DNA of 64,000 bases from Lentzea aerocolonigenes. GTDB taxonomy: Bacteria > Actinomycetota > Actinomycetes > Mycobacteriales > Pseudonocardiaceae. Positions 9,461 through 17,815 of this stretch are shown here, piece after piece; within the stretch, counting starts at the first letter, position 1, and the number at the start of each line of letters is the position of its first letter. Made by a program: the position numbers and the translations under genes. A model generated the notes under the pieces. It saw only the letters and a list, made by a program, of their open reading frames with translations. It did not search any database and was not told the origin of the DNA. The stretch spans positions 124,001 to 188,000 of the forward strand of contig NZ_BBOJ01000003.1 in assembly GCF_000974445.1 (NCBI RefSeq). Direction: 5' to 3'.

Positions 9461-10404
9461 GCTTCGCGCTCCTGCCGGTAGAGCTGGCGGAAGTAGGCCA
9501 GCAGCGCGAGCACGAGCAGCACCACCATGAGCATCGAGACCGCCGCGCCGAGGTCGTAGCGCTGCAACGACTGCGCGACCTGGAACGCGTAGACCGGCAA
9601 CGTCGTCGTGGCCTGTCCGGGACCGCCCTGGCTGATCACCCAGATCTGCACGAACGCCTTGACGACCCAGATCACCTCCAGGCACGTGATCAGCCCGAAC
9701 ATGGCTTTGAGCACGGGAAACGTGATGGTGGAGAACACCCGCCACGCGCCCGCGCCGTCGATGCGCGCGGCCTCGTACAGCTCCTGCGGCACCGTGATCA
9801 TCGCCGCGTACAGCGACAGCGCGGCGAACGGGACCGACTGCCACACGATCAGCGTCACGAGGATCCCGAACGTCGCCTCGCCGTCGGCGAACCACGTGTA
9901 GTTCCGGTACTCCTCGAAGCCGAGCGAGGTGAGCGCCCAGTTCACGACGCCGAGCCGGGACTGGAAGAGCCACTGGAACACCGTGGTGGCGGCGATGATC
10001 GGTGTCGCCCAGGTGAGCACGAGCCCGCCCATCACCAGCAGCCGCAACCACTTCCCGAGCCTCACGAGCAGCAGGGCGACCGATGTGGACAGCACCATGA
10101 TCAGCACGACGTTGATCGCGGTGAACCACAACGTCCTGCGGACCACGGCCCAGAACTCGGGGTCGTGCAGCACTTGGACGTAGTTGGCGAGCCCGACGAA
10201 CCTCGCGTCCCCGCGCACCAGCTGCGGCAACCCGAACTCCTGCAACGAGATGACCACGTTGCGGACGAGCGGGTACAGCAGCAGGTACGCGGTGGCGACG
10301 AGAGTCGGCGCGATCAGCAGGTACGGCAGGACGTTGGCCCGCTTGCGGCGCTTCGGGGCGGCCGGCGCGGTCGCCCGCACCGGCCGTTCGGCCACGAGCG
10401 TCAT
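9457..10404 (-). CDS. ABC sugar transporter permease, MalF type
   Basis: 315 residues with a positively charged N-terminus (PKRRKRANVLPYL) and about six membrane helices. The EAA loop is YEAARIDGAGAWRVF. It forms the heteromeric channel with the MalG-type permease. The ATG at 10404 overlaps the stop of the lipoprotein gene (ATGA), and its own stop overlaps the next GTG. It is part of the das-like operon 11636-5887. Confidence 0.9.
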   Translation of the reverse strand: MTLVAERPVRATAPAAPKRRKRANVLPYLLIAPTLVATAYLLLYPLVRNVVISLQEFGLPQLVRGDARFVGLANYVQVLHDPEFWAVVRRTLWFTAINVVLIMVLSTSVALLLVRLGKWLRLLVMGGLVLTWATPIIAATTVFQWLFQSRLGVVNWALTSLGFEEYRNYTWFADGEATFGILVTLIVWQSVPFAALSLYAAMITVPQELYEAARIDGAGAWRVFSTITFPVLKAMFGLITCLEVIWVVKAFVQIWVISQGGPGQATTTLPVYAFQVAQSLQRYDLGAAVSMLMVVLLVLALLAYFRQLYRQEREA

Positions 10405-11636
10405 TTTCCGGAGTTGAGCGCTTGGGTGATGACCTCGTCGGCCTTCGCGGCCGCCGTCTTCGGGTCCGTGCCGGTCAGCACCGCCGTCTGGAACTCCTTG
10501 ATCGGGTTGCGCGCCTCGACCGCCGCCCAGTTCGGCGAGTTCGGCGTGGCGTGCCCGTTGGCCGCGCCGACGGCCATCGCCGCGGTACCGGGATCGCCGC
10601 CGACGTCCTTGGCGAGCGACTTGCGGTTCGGCACGTAGTTCATCGCCTTGGCGAGTTCGACCTGCCACTTCTCGCCGGCGAGCGCCTTGACGGCCTGGTA
10701 GGCGCCTTCTTGGCGGGACGACGCGAGCGGGATGATCAGGTCGGAACCGCCGGTGAACACCGCACCCGGCTTGTCCGCGGTCTTGCCGGGGATGGGGAAG
10801 AAGCCGATCTTGCCGTCCAGTTCGGGGTTGGCCTTCGTGACGAGCTTCGCCGCACCCGGCACCGCGATGAACTGCGCGACCTTGCCGCCCGCGACGACGT
10901 CGGTCTGCTGCGGCTTGGCCTCGTCGGAGTCCTTCGGCCCGTCGCCGAGAGCCTGGAGTTTCTTGTAGAAGTCCATGCCGGCCAACGCTTCCGGCGTGTT
11001 CAGCACACCCTTCCACCTCCCGCCGTCCTGCTCTGCGAGGTCACCGCCCTCGTCCCAGACGAAGCCGGAGAGCGTGTACCAGTTCTGTCCCGGCAGGTAG
11101 ATGCCCTGCTGGTCGCCCTGGTCGAGCTTGGTCGTGGCCGCGATCCACTCGTCGCGGGTCTTCGGCGGCGTGACCCCGGCGGCCTCGAACAGGTCCTTGC
11201 GGTAGATCACGACCCGGTTGGCGGCGTAGAACGGGATCCCGAACTGCTTGCCGTCCACCGCACCCGGTTCGGACAGGCCCGGAATCCAGTCGCCGCCCTG
11301 GAGTTCGTCCTTCTTGCCGGACAGGTCCGTGACGCCCTTGCTCGCCACGTACTGGGCGACCTGGGTGTTGCCGACCTCGATCACGTCCGGCGGGTCGGTG
11401 CTGGCCAGCGCACTGGTCACCTTCTGCGTGATGCCGTTCCACTCCTGGATCTGGATCTTCAGGTCGAGGTTCGCGTGGTCGCGTTCGAACTCGCTCTCGA
11501 ACCTCGACACGAACTCGTCGGTGGCCGTGTCCTTCATGAGCCACACGGTGATCTCCTGCTTCTCACCCCCTCCCGCGGACGTGCCGCAGGCGGACAACGT
11601 GAGCGCCAGGACGAGCAGGGCAGCGGAGCGCGACAC
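10401..11636 (-). CDS. Extracellular sugar-binding lipoprotein of the das-like importer
   Basis: 411 residues. The N-terminus is a lipoprotein signal with lipobox LSACG (C17 becomes the lipid-anchored residue), followed by a family-1 solute-binding fold (ITVWLMKDTATDEF..., PPDVIEVGNTQVAQY). The GTG at 11636 follows AGAGGTGAG. As the first gene of the operon it would capture the substrate at the outer face of the membrane. It resembles chitobiose/N-acetylglucosamine binding proteins in context, but sequence alone does not fix the ligand. A perfect palindrome lies 23 bases upstream of its start codon. Confidence 0.88.
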   Translation of the reverse strand: MSRSAALLVLALTLSACGTSAGGGEKQEITVWLMKDTATDEFVSRFESEFERDHANLDLKIQIQEWNGITQKVTSALASTDPPDVIEVGNTQVAQYVASKGVTDLSGKKDELQGGDWIPGLSEPGAVDGKQFGIPFYAANRVVIYRKDLFEAAGVTPPKTRDEWIAATTKLDQGDQQGIYLPGQNWYTLSGFVWDEGGDLAEQDGGRWKGVLNTPEALAGMDFYKKLQALGDGPKDSDEAKPQQTDVVAGGKVAQFIAVPGAAKLVTKANPELDGKIGFFPIPGKTADKPGAVFTGGSDLIIPLASSRQEGAYQAVKALAGEKWQVELAKAMNYVPNRKSLAKDVGGDPGTAAMAVGAANGHATPNSPNWAAVEARNPIKEFQTAVLTGTDPKTAAAKADEVITQALNSGK

Positions 11637-11658
11637 GACTCACCTCTCGCTGGGGATG

Positions 11659-11672
11659 TGACCAATTGGTCA
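11659..11672. promoter_or_regulatory. Perfect 14-base palindrome, probable operator of the das-like operon
   Basis: TGACCAATTGGTCA is perfectly self-complementary and sits between the divergent lipoprotein and GntR genes, close to the lipoprotein start. It is not the canonical Streptomyces dre sequence (ACTGGTCTAGACCAGT) but uses the same GGTC/GACC letters. It is a likely binding site for the adjacent GntR/UTRA protein. Confidence 0.55.
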
Positions 11673-11773
11673 GGTCCGGTGGAGTGAGGTAGAAAGTGGC
11701 ACAGACCACTTGCTCCGTCAATACCCAGTTCAAAGCAGTGAGAGCGCTCTCGATCTCGCACGAACTGGTTACT

Positions 11774-11792
11774 TACCACTGGTATGCCATAC
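11774..11792. promoter_or_regulatory. Two overlapping palindromes upstream of the GntR regulator
   Basis: TACCA-C-TGGTA (11774-11784) runs straight into GTATG-C-CATAC (11782-11792). Both are perfect apart from the central base. They lie just before the chosen GntR start at 11817, so they are candidates for autoregulation. Confidence 0.45.
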
Positions 11793-11816
11793 TGGCCGCC
11801 GACGAAGCGGAGAGGC

Positions 11817-12578
11817 ATGGGCGAGGCGATCCTCAAACGCGAGCGGGTCCGCGACCACCTGCTCGAACTCATCGAGACCCACCCGGCGGGAGCCCCGATC
11901 CCCGCCGAACGCGTGCTGTGCCAGCAACTCTCGGTATCCCGCCCCACCGTCCGCTCGGCCGTCGAGGAACTGGTCAACACGGGCCTGCTGGTCCGCCAGC
12001 ACGGCCGCGGCACGTTCGTGAACCGGGCCAAGATCACCCAGGAGATGGTCTCCGGCACGGGTTCCATGTCCCTCCCCCAGGCCTCGGGCACCTGGGAGTC
12101 ACGCGTCCTCGAACACGCCCGCATCCCAGCGGGCGCCCGAGTGGGCCGTCGCCTGCACCTCTCCCCCGCCGCCGAGATCCACTACATCGCCCGCCTGCGC
12201 CTGGTCGACGGCGAGCCCATGGCCCTGGAGTACCTGCACGTCCCCGCCGTGCTGGCGCCCTCGTTGACGTTGCACGACATGGAGTCCGGCGACTTCTACG
12301 AACGGCTGCGCGAGCACGGGGTGCACGTTTCCGAGGCTGTGCAGTCGATCGAGCCGACGGTGACGAACGAGTCGGAGGCGTCGCTGCTCGGGGTGCCGGT
12401 GCTGGCGCCGGCGTTGTTGTTCGAGCGGCTGACGACGGATGCGGAGGGGCGGCACGTCGAGTACGTGCACTCGATCTATCGCGGGGACAGGTATCGGATC
12501 GTGTCGCGGTTGACGCTCGGGGAGTCGCCGCAGAGCACGGTGGACGTGCAGGCGCGGGTGGGCAACGACCCGTTCTGA
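11817..12578 (+). CDS. GntR/UTRA (HutC-subfamily) regulator, DasR-like
   Basis: 253 residues: an N-terminal winged helix (~1-70, LSVSRPTVRSAVEELVNTGL, then RGTFV) and a C-terminal UTRA ligand domain (~90-245) ending SIYRGDRYRIVSRL, very like the C-terminus of Streptomyces DasR. UTRA domains in this group sense amino-sugar phosphates. The ATG at 11817 is preceded by GGAG. An in-frame ATG at 11784 would add 11 residues but lies inside the putative operator. It is divergent from the importer operon and very probably its repressor. It ends directly against the antiporter gene that comes from the other side. Confidence 0.82.
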   Translation: MGEAILKRERVRDHLLELIETHPAGAPIPAERVLCQQLSVSRPTVRSAVEELVNTGLLVRQHGRGTFVNRAKITQEMVSGTGSMSLPQASGTWESRVLEHARIPAGARVGRRLHLSPAAEIHYIARLRLVDGEPMALEYLHVPAVLAPSLTLHDMESGDFYERLREHGVHVSEAVQSIEPTVTNESEASLLGVPVLAPALLFERLTTDAEGRHVEYVHSIYRGDRYRIVSRLTLGESPQSTVDVQARVGNDPF

Positions 12579-14279
12579 TCAGGCGGTGAACCGGGCCGAC
12601 ATACCGTCGATGAACACCTGCGCCCGCTCCAGCGTGTGCGAACTGAACGTCCCCCCGGCCCGAGCATCCAGCAGCGCGCTCTGCTGAGCCTCCATCATCA
12701 CCCGCTGCAACTCCCGTTGCTGCTGCAGCTGACTGTCCGGATCCCGCTCGTTGACCATCCTGTCGATCACCTCACCCATGACGAGACTCCGTTCCCGCGC
12801 CTTCGCCAGAACCTCGTCGTCGAACGGCTTTCCGTTGTCCCGCACCAATGCCGGGCTCTCCAGCAGCGCCTGCGTCGCCGTCACCAGCTCACCCGCGAGC
12901 CGCGCGTACTCCCGGCGCTCGTGCTCCTCGTCGTTGCCGCGGATGCCGAGCCACCTGATCACCAGCGGCAGCGAGCCGCCCTGCACGACCAGGGTGAGGA
13001 TCGCGACCGTGAACGCGATCAGGATCAGCTCCGCGCGGTGCGGCACGTCCGTCGGCAGTGACTGGGCCGCGGCCAGGGTCACCACGCCGCGCATGCCCGA
13101 CCAGGCGAGCACCGCGCCGCCGCGCCAGCCGAGGCCTTCGCTGGCGTAGAAGTTGATGTCGGCCTGGCGGCGTTGCAGGGAGCGGGCCACCCTGTCGAAA
13201 CGTTGTTCCTCGCCGGGGCGTGGGCCTCGGGCCGCGAAGCCGTCGACCAGCTCCTCCATCCGGCCGGTCAGCTGGTCGGCGCGTTTTTGCTGGTGGCGCA
13301 GGACGGCGATCAGCGGGACCACGAACACCGCGCGCAGCACTACAAGCGCAGCCGTCACCAGCAGGCCGAGCACCAGGGTCCGGCTCAGGCCCTCGTCCGC
13401 CACGTCGCTGACCACCGACGTGAGCTCGAAGCCCATCAGCAGGAACACGCCGTTCTCCAGCAGCAGCTGGATCGTGCGCCAGTTGGTGCGTTCGGAGATG
13501 CGGTCGTGCGCGGCGAACCGGCGGGCGCTCTGGTGGCCCGTGATCAGACCGGCCGTGACGACCGCGATGACGCCCGACGCGTGCAGCTCCTCGGTCGGGA
13601 TGAACGCCAGGAACGGCACCACGAACGAGATCGCGGTGGTGAGCACCGGCTGGCTCTGGATCTTCGAGCGCACCCACACCGACACCGCGCCGACTCCAGC
13701 TCCGATCACCACACCGACCACCACGGCGAAGGCGAAGTCGCCCAGAGCGCTGCCGAACGAGACCGTGGTCGCGATCGCGGCGATGGCCGTGCGCATCAGG
13801 ACCAACGCCGTGGCGTCGTTGACCAGGCCCTCGCCCTCCAGGATCGTCACGAGCCGCGGCGGCAGCCCGAGCCGCTTGCCGATGGACGTGGCCGCCACCG
13901 CGTCCGGCGGGCTGATCACCGCGCCGAGGGCCAGCGCGGTGGCGAAACCGATGTCCGGCAGGAGCCACCAGATCAGCAGGCCCGTCCCGAATGCCGACAC
14001 CGCCACCAGCAGGACCGACAGCGAGCCGATCGTCTTGAGGTTGCGCCGGAAGTCCACCACCGGCACGTTCACCGCCGCCGCGTAGAGGATCGGCGGCAGC
14101 ACCACCACCAGGATCAGCTCCGGCTCGACGAACACGCGCGGCGCGCCGGGCAGCTGGCTGCAGCCCATCCCGACCAGCACGAGCAGCACCGGCGCCGCCA
14201 CGCCCAGCTTCGGCGCGAAGTACGACACCGCCACGATGATCAGCACGCCCGCGACCGCGAGCAACGCGAGTTCCTGCAC
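12579..14279 (-). CDS. Na+/H+ antiporter (CPA1 family)
   Basis: 566 residues with about twelve membrane helices. It has the CPA1 ion-site signature GAVISPPDAVAATSIGKRL and the downstream EGEGLVNDATALVL. A long cytoplasmic tail (~400-566) includes a charged region (RMEELVDGFAARGPRPGEEQ), as in bacterial NhaP/YjcE-type exchangers. It would exchange Na+ (or K+) for H+ at the plasma membrane. The GTG at 14279 has AGGA upstream. An in-frame ATG at 14387 would add a basic, non-membrane leader and lies 23 bases from the divergent gene, so I prefer 14279. Confidence 0.85.
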   Translation of the reverse strand: MQELALLAVAGVLIIVAVSYFAPKLGVAAPVLLVLVGMGCSQLPGAPRVFVEPELILVVVLPPILYAAAVNVPVVDFRRNLKTIGSLSVLLVAVSAFGTGLLIWWLLPDIGFATALALGAVISPPDAVAATSIGKRLGLPPRLVTILEGEGLVNDATALVLMRTAIAAIATTVSFGSALGDFAFAVVVGVVIGAGVGAVSVWVRSKIQSQPVLTTAISFVVPFLAFIPTEELHASGVIAVVTAGLITGHQSARRFAAHDRISERTNWRTIQLLLENGVFLLMGFELTSVVSDVADEGLSRTLVLGLLVTAALVVLRAVFVVPLIAVLRHQQKRADQLTGRMEELVDGFAARGPRPGEEQRFDRVARSLQRRQADINFYASEGLGWRGGAVLAWSGMRGVVTLAAAQSLPTDVPHRAELILIAFTVAILTLVVQGGSLPLVIRWLGIRGNDEEHERREYARLAGELVTATQALLESPALVRDNGKPFDDEVLAKARERSLVMGEVIDRMVNERDPDSQLQQQRELQRVMMEAQQSALLDARAGGTFSSHTLERAQVFIDGMSARFTA

Positions 14280-14409
14280 GAGGGCAGATCCTGCCTGATC
14301 AAGACGCCGATCGCCGCGCGTGTGACGGCCAAGTGACGCGGCGGCTCGCGTTGTTCGTCGCGTGCCACCGCCTTCGCTGTCCGACACCGGGGCGCCCTAG
14401 AGTCGCCGC

Positions 14410-15009
14410 GTGAGACGACGGACAGGACTGGCGATAGCCGGAGCAGTAGCCCTGGGCTGGGGCGAATGGTTGAACTGGCGTTGGTCTCGAACTCTCCTGG
14501 GACACAGCGGGGGCGTCTCGGAGGCGGTGGTCGTGCTGGGGTACCGGAACCCCCAGGCGACGGCGAACCTCGTCAACCGCTGGCGAGTTCGTGCCGGCCT
14601 TCGCTCCATCTCCGCCCACGACGGGCGGGACACGCGCGTGATCTTCAGCGGCGGCGTGACCAGTACCGGCGCCGCGGAGGCCCAGTTGATGGCCGACTAC
14701 GCGAAGTCCGTGCTCGGGTTCGGCGGCACGGTGTTCCTCGAAGACCGGAGCAGAACGACCTGGGAGAACGTCACGAACGTGATCCCGCTGCTCGAGGACG
14801 TCGACCGCATCAAGATCGCCTCCCAGCCGGCTCACGCGCTCAAAGCCCGCGCGTACCTGCGGCGGCAGCGTCCTGATCTCGCCGTCAGGCTCGTGCCCGC
14901 GGACGACTACCGTCCCGGCGAGTGGCTGATCGCCAAACCGCTGCTCGCTCTGCACGGGCTGTGGACGCTCCGCCGCCTGAGCGACGCTGAGCGGAAGGGC
15001 TCGCTCTGA
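14410..15009 (+). CDS. DUF218 (YdcF/SanA-like) envelope protein
   Basis: 199 residues. A short basic N-terminus and hydrophobic segment (RTGLAIAGAVALGWG) form a membrane anchor. The DUF218 core follows: EAVVVLGY, VIFSGGV, EAQLMADYAKS and EDRSRTTWENV. SanA and YdcF relatives are linked to envelope integrity and handling of lipid-linked cell-wall intermediates; no reaction is established. It starts with GTG at 14410. Confidence 0.78.
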   Translation: MRRRTGLAIAGAVALGWGEWLNWRWSRTLLGHSGGVSEAVVVLGYRNPQATANLVNRWRVRAGLRSISAHDGRDTRVIFSGGVTSTGAAEAQLMADYAKSVLGFGGTVFLEDRSRTTWENVTNVIPLLEDVDRIKIASQPAHALKARAYLRRQRPDLAVRLVPADDYRPGEWLIAKPLLALHGLWTLRRLSDAERKGSL

Positions 15010-15018
15010 CCAGGTGCT

Positions 15019-16980
15019 CTAGAGCTTCCAGATCCGGATCGACTTGTCCGCGCCCGCGCACGCGATCCGCTTCCCCTCGGGGTCGAACGCCACGTCCTCG
15101 ATCCGTGCACCCGCGCCGATGACCACGGCGCGCACCGACTTCGACGCCACGTCCCACAGCTGCACCGCGTTGCCGTGCCCCCAGGTGGCGATGGTCTTGC
15201 CGTTCGGGTGGTACAGGGCCTTCGTGATGATGTCGTCGCCCTCGGTCCGGTCGAAGACGGCCTTGCTCTGCCCGGTCGCGACGTCCCAGAGCTGCATGCT
15301 GTTCTTGCCGTCGTCGTCGGGGATCGCGAGGGTCTTGCCGTCCGGGGAGAACGCCATGCCGGGAGCGGTCGAGTCGTTGATGGTCCTGACGGTCTTACCG
15401 GTCGCCGGGTCGACCAGCTTGATCTCCTGGAACTTCGTGCCGCCGTAGGCGAGCAGCGACCCGTCCTTGTTGAACGCGAGCTCGCTGCCGCCGTCGGCCT
15501 CGGTCAGGCCGATCTTGACCTTGCGGGTGGCGACGTCCCACACCTTGAGGCCGCCGCCGTGGGTGAGGCCGACGATCGTCTTGCCGTCCGGGTGGAAGCG
15601 CAGGCACTTCATGATGGCCCTGGCGTCCTCCAGCGTGCCGATCTGCGTGCGGTCGGCGAGGTTCCACAGGTACGTGGTGCTGTCGCCGGTGCGGTTGCCG
15701 CCCGCCGCGAGGATCTTGCCGTCGGGGCTGATCGCCACCGCGCACGCCGACGCGCCGCCCGGTCCGTCCGGGTTCTGGACGGTGCCGAGGACCTTGGCCG
15801 CCGCGACGTCCCAGATGCGGACCACGGCGCCGTCGAGGCTGTCGTCGCCGCTCACCAGGAACTTGCCGTCCGGGCTCCAGGCGATCGACGTGACGGTGTC
15901 CTTGTGGTCGGAGAGCTGGACGTGCTCGGTGATCTCCTCCGGCCGTCCCGGTTGCGCCACCGACGAGGTCGTCGACTGCTCGGAGCCGCCTTCCTTGTCG
16001 GAGGCGAGCTTCTTGTCGTTGGTGGAGGGCAGTTCCGCGCCTTCACCGCCGTTCTTCCCGGACATCAGCCACCACGTGGTGCCGCCGCCCACCACCGCGA
16101 GCGCGCCGACACCGCCCAGCAGCAACGTGCGTCTGCTGGGGCCGGATCTGGCCGGGACCGGCAGCACGACGGGCGCGCCGGCGAGCAGCGCCAGTGCCTG
16201 GTCCACCGAGGCGCGCTCGGCGGGGTTCTTGCGCAGCAACGCGCCCAGCAACGACGAGAGGTGCCCGGCGCGCTGGGGTGGTGGCGGCTCCTGGGTCAGC
16301 AGCATCGACAGCGTCGTCATGAAGTCCTGGCCCTGGTACGGCGGCCGGCCCTCCACGGCCGCGTACAGGGTGGCGCCGAGCGACCACATGTCGGTCGCCG
16401 GGGTGATCGCGGCGCCGGTGCCCTGCTCCGGCGCCATGTAGGCGGGCGTGCCGACGATCGAGCCGTCCGTGGTCAGCGGGACGTCGCCGGTGAGCCTCGC
16501 GATGCCGAAGTCCGTGATCACCACCCGGTCGCCGGACAGCAACACGTTGGCGGGCTTGAGATCGCGGTGCACGATCCCGGCCTGGTGCGCCACCCGCAGC
16601 GCGCTCAGCATCGACGTGGCGACGTAGGCGACCTGGTCCGGGGGCAGCGCGCCGTGGGCCTTGATGGCGTCGGACAGCGAGCCGCCCCTGACGAACTCCA
16701 TCACGATCATCGGGGTGCCGTTGTACTCGACGACGTCGTGCACGGTGACGATGCCGGGGTGGTTGAGCTGACCGGCCAGCTGCGCCTCGCGCATGGCGCG
16801 CTGGCATAGCACGGCCCGCTGCTGCGCGTCGAGCCCGGCGGGCAGCAGCAGTTCCTTGATGGCCACCTCACGGCCGATGACCTCGTCACGGCCGAGCCAG
16901 ACCCGGCCCATGCCGCCGGTGCCGATCACCTGCACGAGCCGGTAGCGCTGGGCCACCAGACTTCCCGTCGCATCTGTCAC
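15019..16980 (-). CDS. Membrane Ser/Thr protein kinase with WD40 beta-propeller sensor
   Basis: 653 residues. The N-terminal Hanks-type kinase has the glycine loop GTGGMG (20-25), catalytic lysine K42, HRDLKPAN (138-145), DFG (157-159) and APE in the activation segment. One membrane helix (~284-306) follows a proline-rich stretch. After a Ser/Thr linker come about seven WD40-type repeats (~376-653), each ending in a D/W pair such as VRIWDV or LKVWDV, enough for one seven-bladed propeller outside the cell. The GTG at 16980 was chosen because the kinase domain starts at once (QRYRLVQVIG). It lies 123 bases downstream of the methyltransferase gene on the same strand. The ligand and targets are unknown. 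Confidence 0.92.
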   Translation of the reverse strand: MTDATGSLVAQRYRLVQVIGTGGMGRVWLGRDEVIGREVAIKELLLPAGLDAQQRAVLCQRAMREAQLAGQLNHPGIVTVHDVVEYNGTPMIVMEFVRGGSLSDAIKAHGALPPDQVAYVATSMLSALRVAHQAGIVHRDLKPANVLLSGDRVVITDFGIARLTGDVPLTTDGSIVGTPAYMAPEQGTGAAITPATDMWSLGATLYAAVEGRPPYQGQDFMTTLSMLLTQEPPPPQRAGHLSSLLGALLRKNPAERASVDQALALLAGAPVVLPVPARSGPSRRTLLLGGVGALAVVGGGTTWWLMSGKNGGEGAELPSTNDKKLASDKEGGSEQSTTSSVAQPGRPEEITEHVQLSDHKDTVTSIAWSPDGKFLVSGDDSLDGAVVRIWDVAAAKVLGTVQNPDGPGGASACAVAISPDGKILAAGGNRTGDSTTYLWNLADRTQIGTLEDARAIMKCLRFHPDGKTIVGLTHGGGLKVWDVATRKVKIGLTEADGGSELAFNKDGSLLAYGGTKFQEIKLVDPATGKTVRTINDSTAPGMAFSPDGKTLAIPDDDGKNSMQLWDVATGQSKAVFDRTEGDDIITKALYHPNGKTIATWGHGNAVQLWDVASKSVRAVVIGAGARIEDVAFDPEGKRIACAGADKSIRIWKL

Positions 16981-17103
16981 GGCGCGCAGCTTAGATGGGA
17001 ACAGGCTCCCGTTCGCGGGTATCACCGAAGTTCGGGAAGTACCGGAACTGTTGGTACACAAGCAACATCGTGCATGTTCAATCGGTCGACAATGGACCTG
17101 TCG

Positions 17104-17745
17104 CTAGTGGACCGTCGCGACCTCGATCCCGACTTCCCCGAACATCCGCAGCTTGCGCCTGCGGGTCGGTTCCGCGGTGAACCCCGCCGCGACGATCCGC
17201 TTCGCCACGGCGCCGTCGACGTTGTCGAGCAGGTGCTCCTTCATCTTCCCGTGGCCGTGGTGGCCGTGGTCGTGCAGCACGGCGTCGGCGAGCACGAGCA
17301 GGCCGCCGGGCTTCAGGACGCGACGCACCTCCGCCAGCATCTCGTCCTTCGACGCGCTGTCCAGGTGGTGCAGCATCAGGCTGGAGAAGACGCGGTCGAA
17401 CGAGTCGTCCGGATGCGGCAGCTCCTGGGCGAACCCGCGGTCGAGCCGCGCCGTCAACCCGCCCCGGCGGAACTTGCGCTCGGCCCTGGCGAGCATCTTC
17501 AGGTCGGGGTCCACACCGAAGAGCTCAACGTCGCGGTGCCGCTTTCCGGTGGCGCGCAACAGGTTCCCCGTTCCGCACCCGACGTCCAGCACCCGGTGCC
17601 CCGCGCGCAACCCGGCCGCCGTGATCATCTCCTGGTGGACGGCGCTCAGCCCGGAGATCCGGTGCACCACGTCGTAGAGGGGCAGCAGGTAGTGCTTGCC
17701 CATGCCGGGCAGGTAGTCCCGCTCCTGGGACGATGTTTCGGCCAT
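17104..17745 (-). CDS. Class I SAM-dependent methyltransferase
   Basis: 213 residues with the Rossmann-type SAM site VLDVGCGTGNLL, acidic LFGVDPD after strand 2, and LPHPDDSFDRVFSSLMLHHL of the UbiE/Methyltransf_11 group. A histidine-rich loop (HDHGHHGHGK) in the C-terminal part is unusual and could bind metal. The substrate is not predictable. It is divergent from the AraC gene, 70 bases away. Confidence 0.82.
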   Translation of the reverse strand: MAETSSQERDYLPGMGKHYLLPLYDVVHRISGLSAVHQEMITAAGLRAGHRVLDVGCGTGNLLRATGKRHRDVELFGVDPDLKMLARAERKFRRGGLTARLDRGFAQELPHPDDSFDRVFSSLMLHHLDSASKDEMLAEVRRVLKPGGLLVLADAVLHDHGHHGHGKMKEHLLDNVDGAVAKRIVAAGFTAEPTRRRKLRMFGEVGIEVATVH

Positions 17746-17815
17746 GAACCCATTCTGACCGGTTCACCAGCAGGATTTCTGTGTCGATCCACGGTTTGAG
17801 TGGGACGATCTGACG

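Noticed and set aside
11659..11672. Canonical DasR (dre) operator
   Set aside because: The half-sites are in the opposite order to ACTGGTCTAGACCAGT, so I record a palindrome but not a dre site.
13173..14336. Long + strand open frame opposite the Na+/H+ antiporter
   Set aside because: Its product is mostly Arg, Gln, His and Asp repeats, a known artefact of antisense membrane-protein codons.
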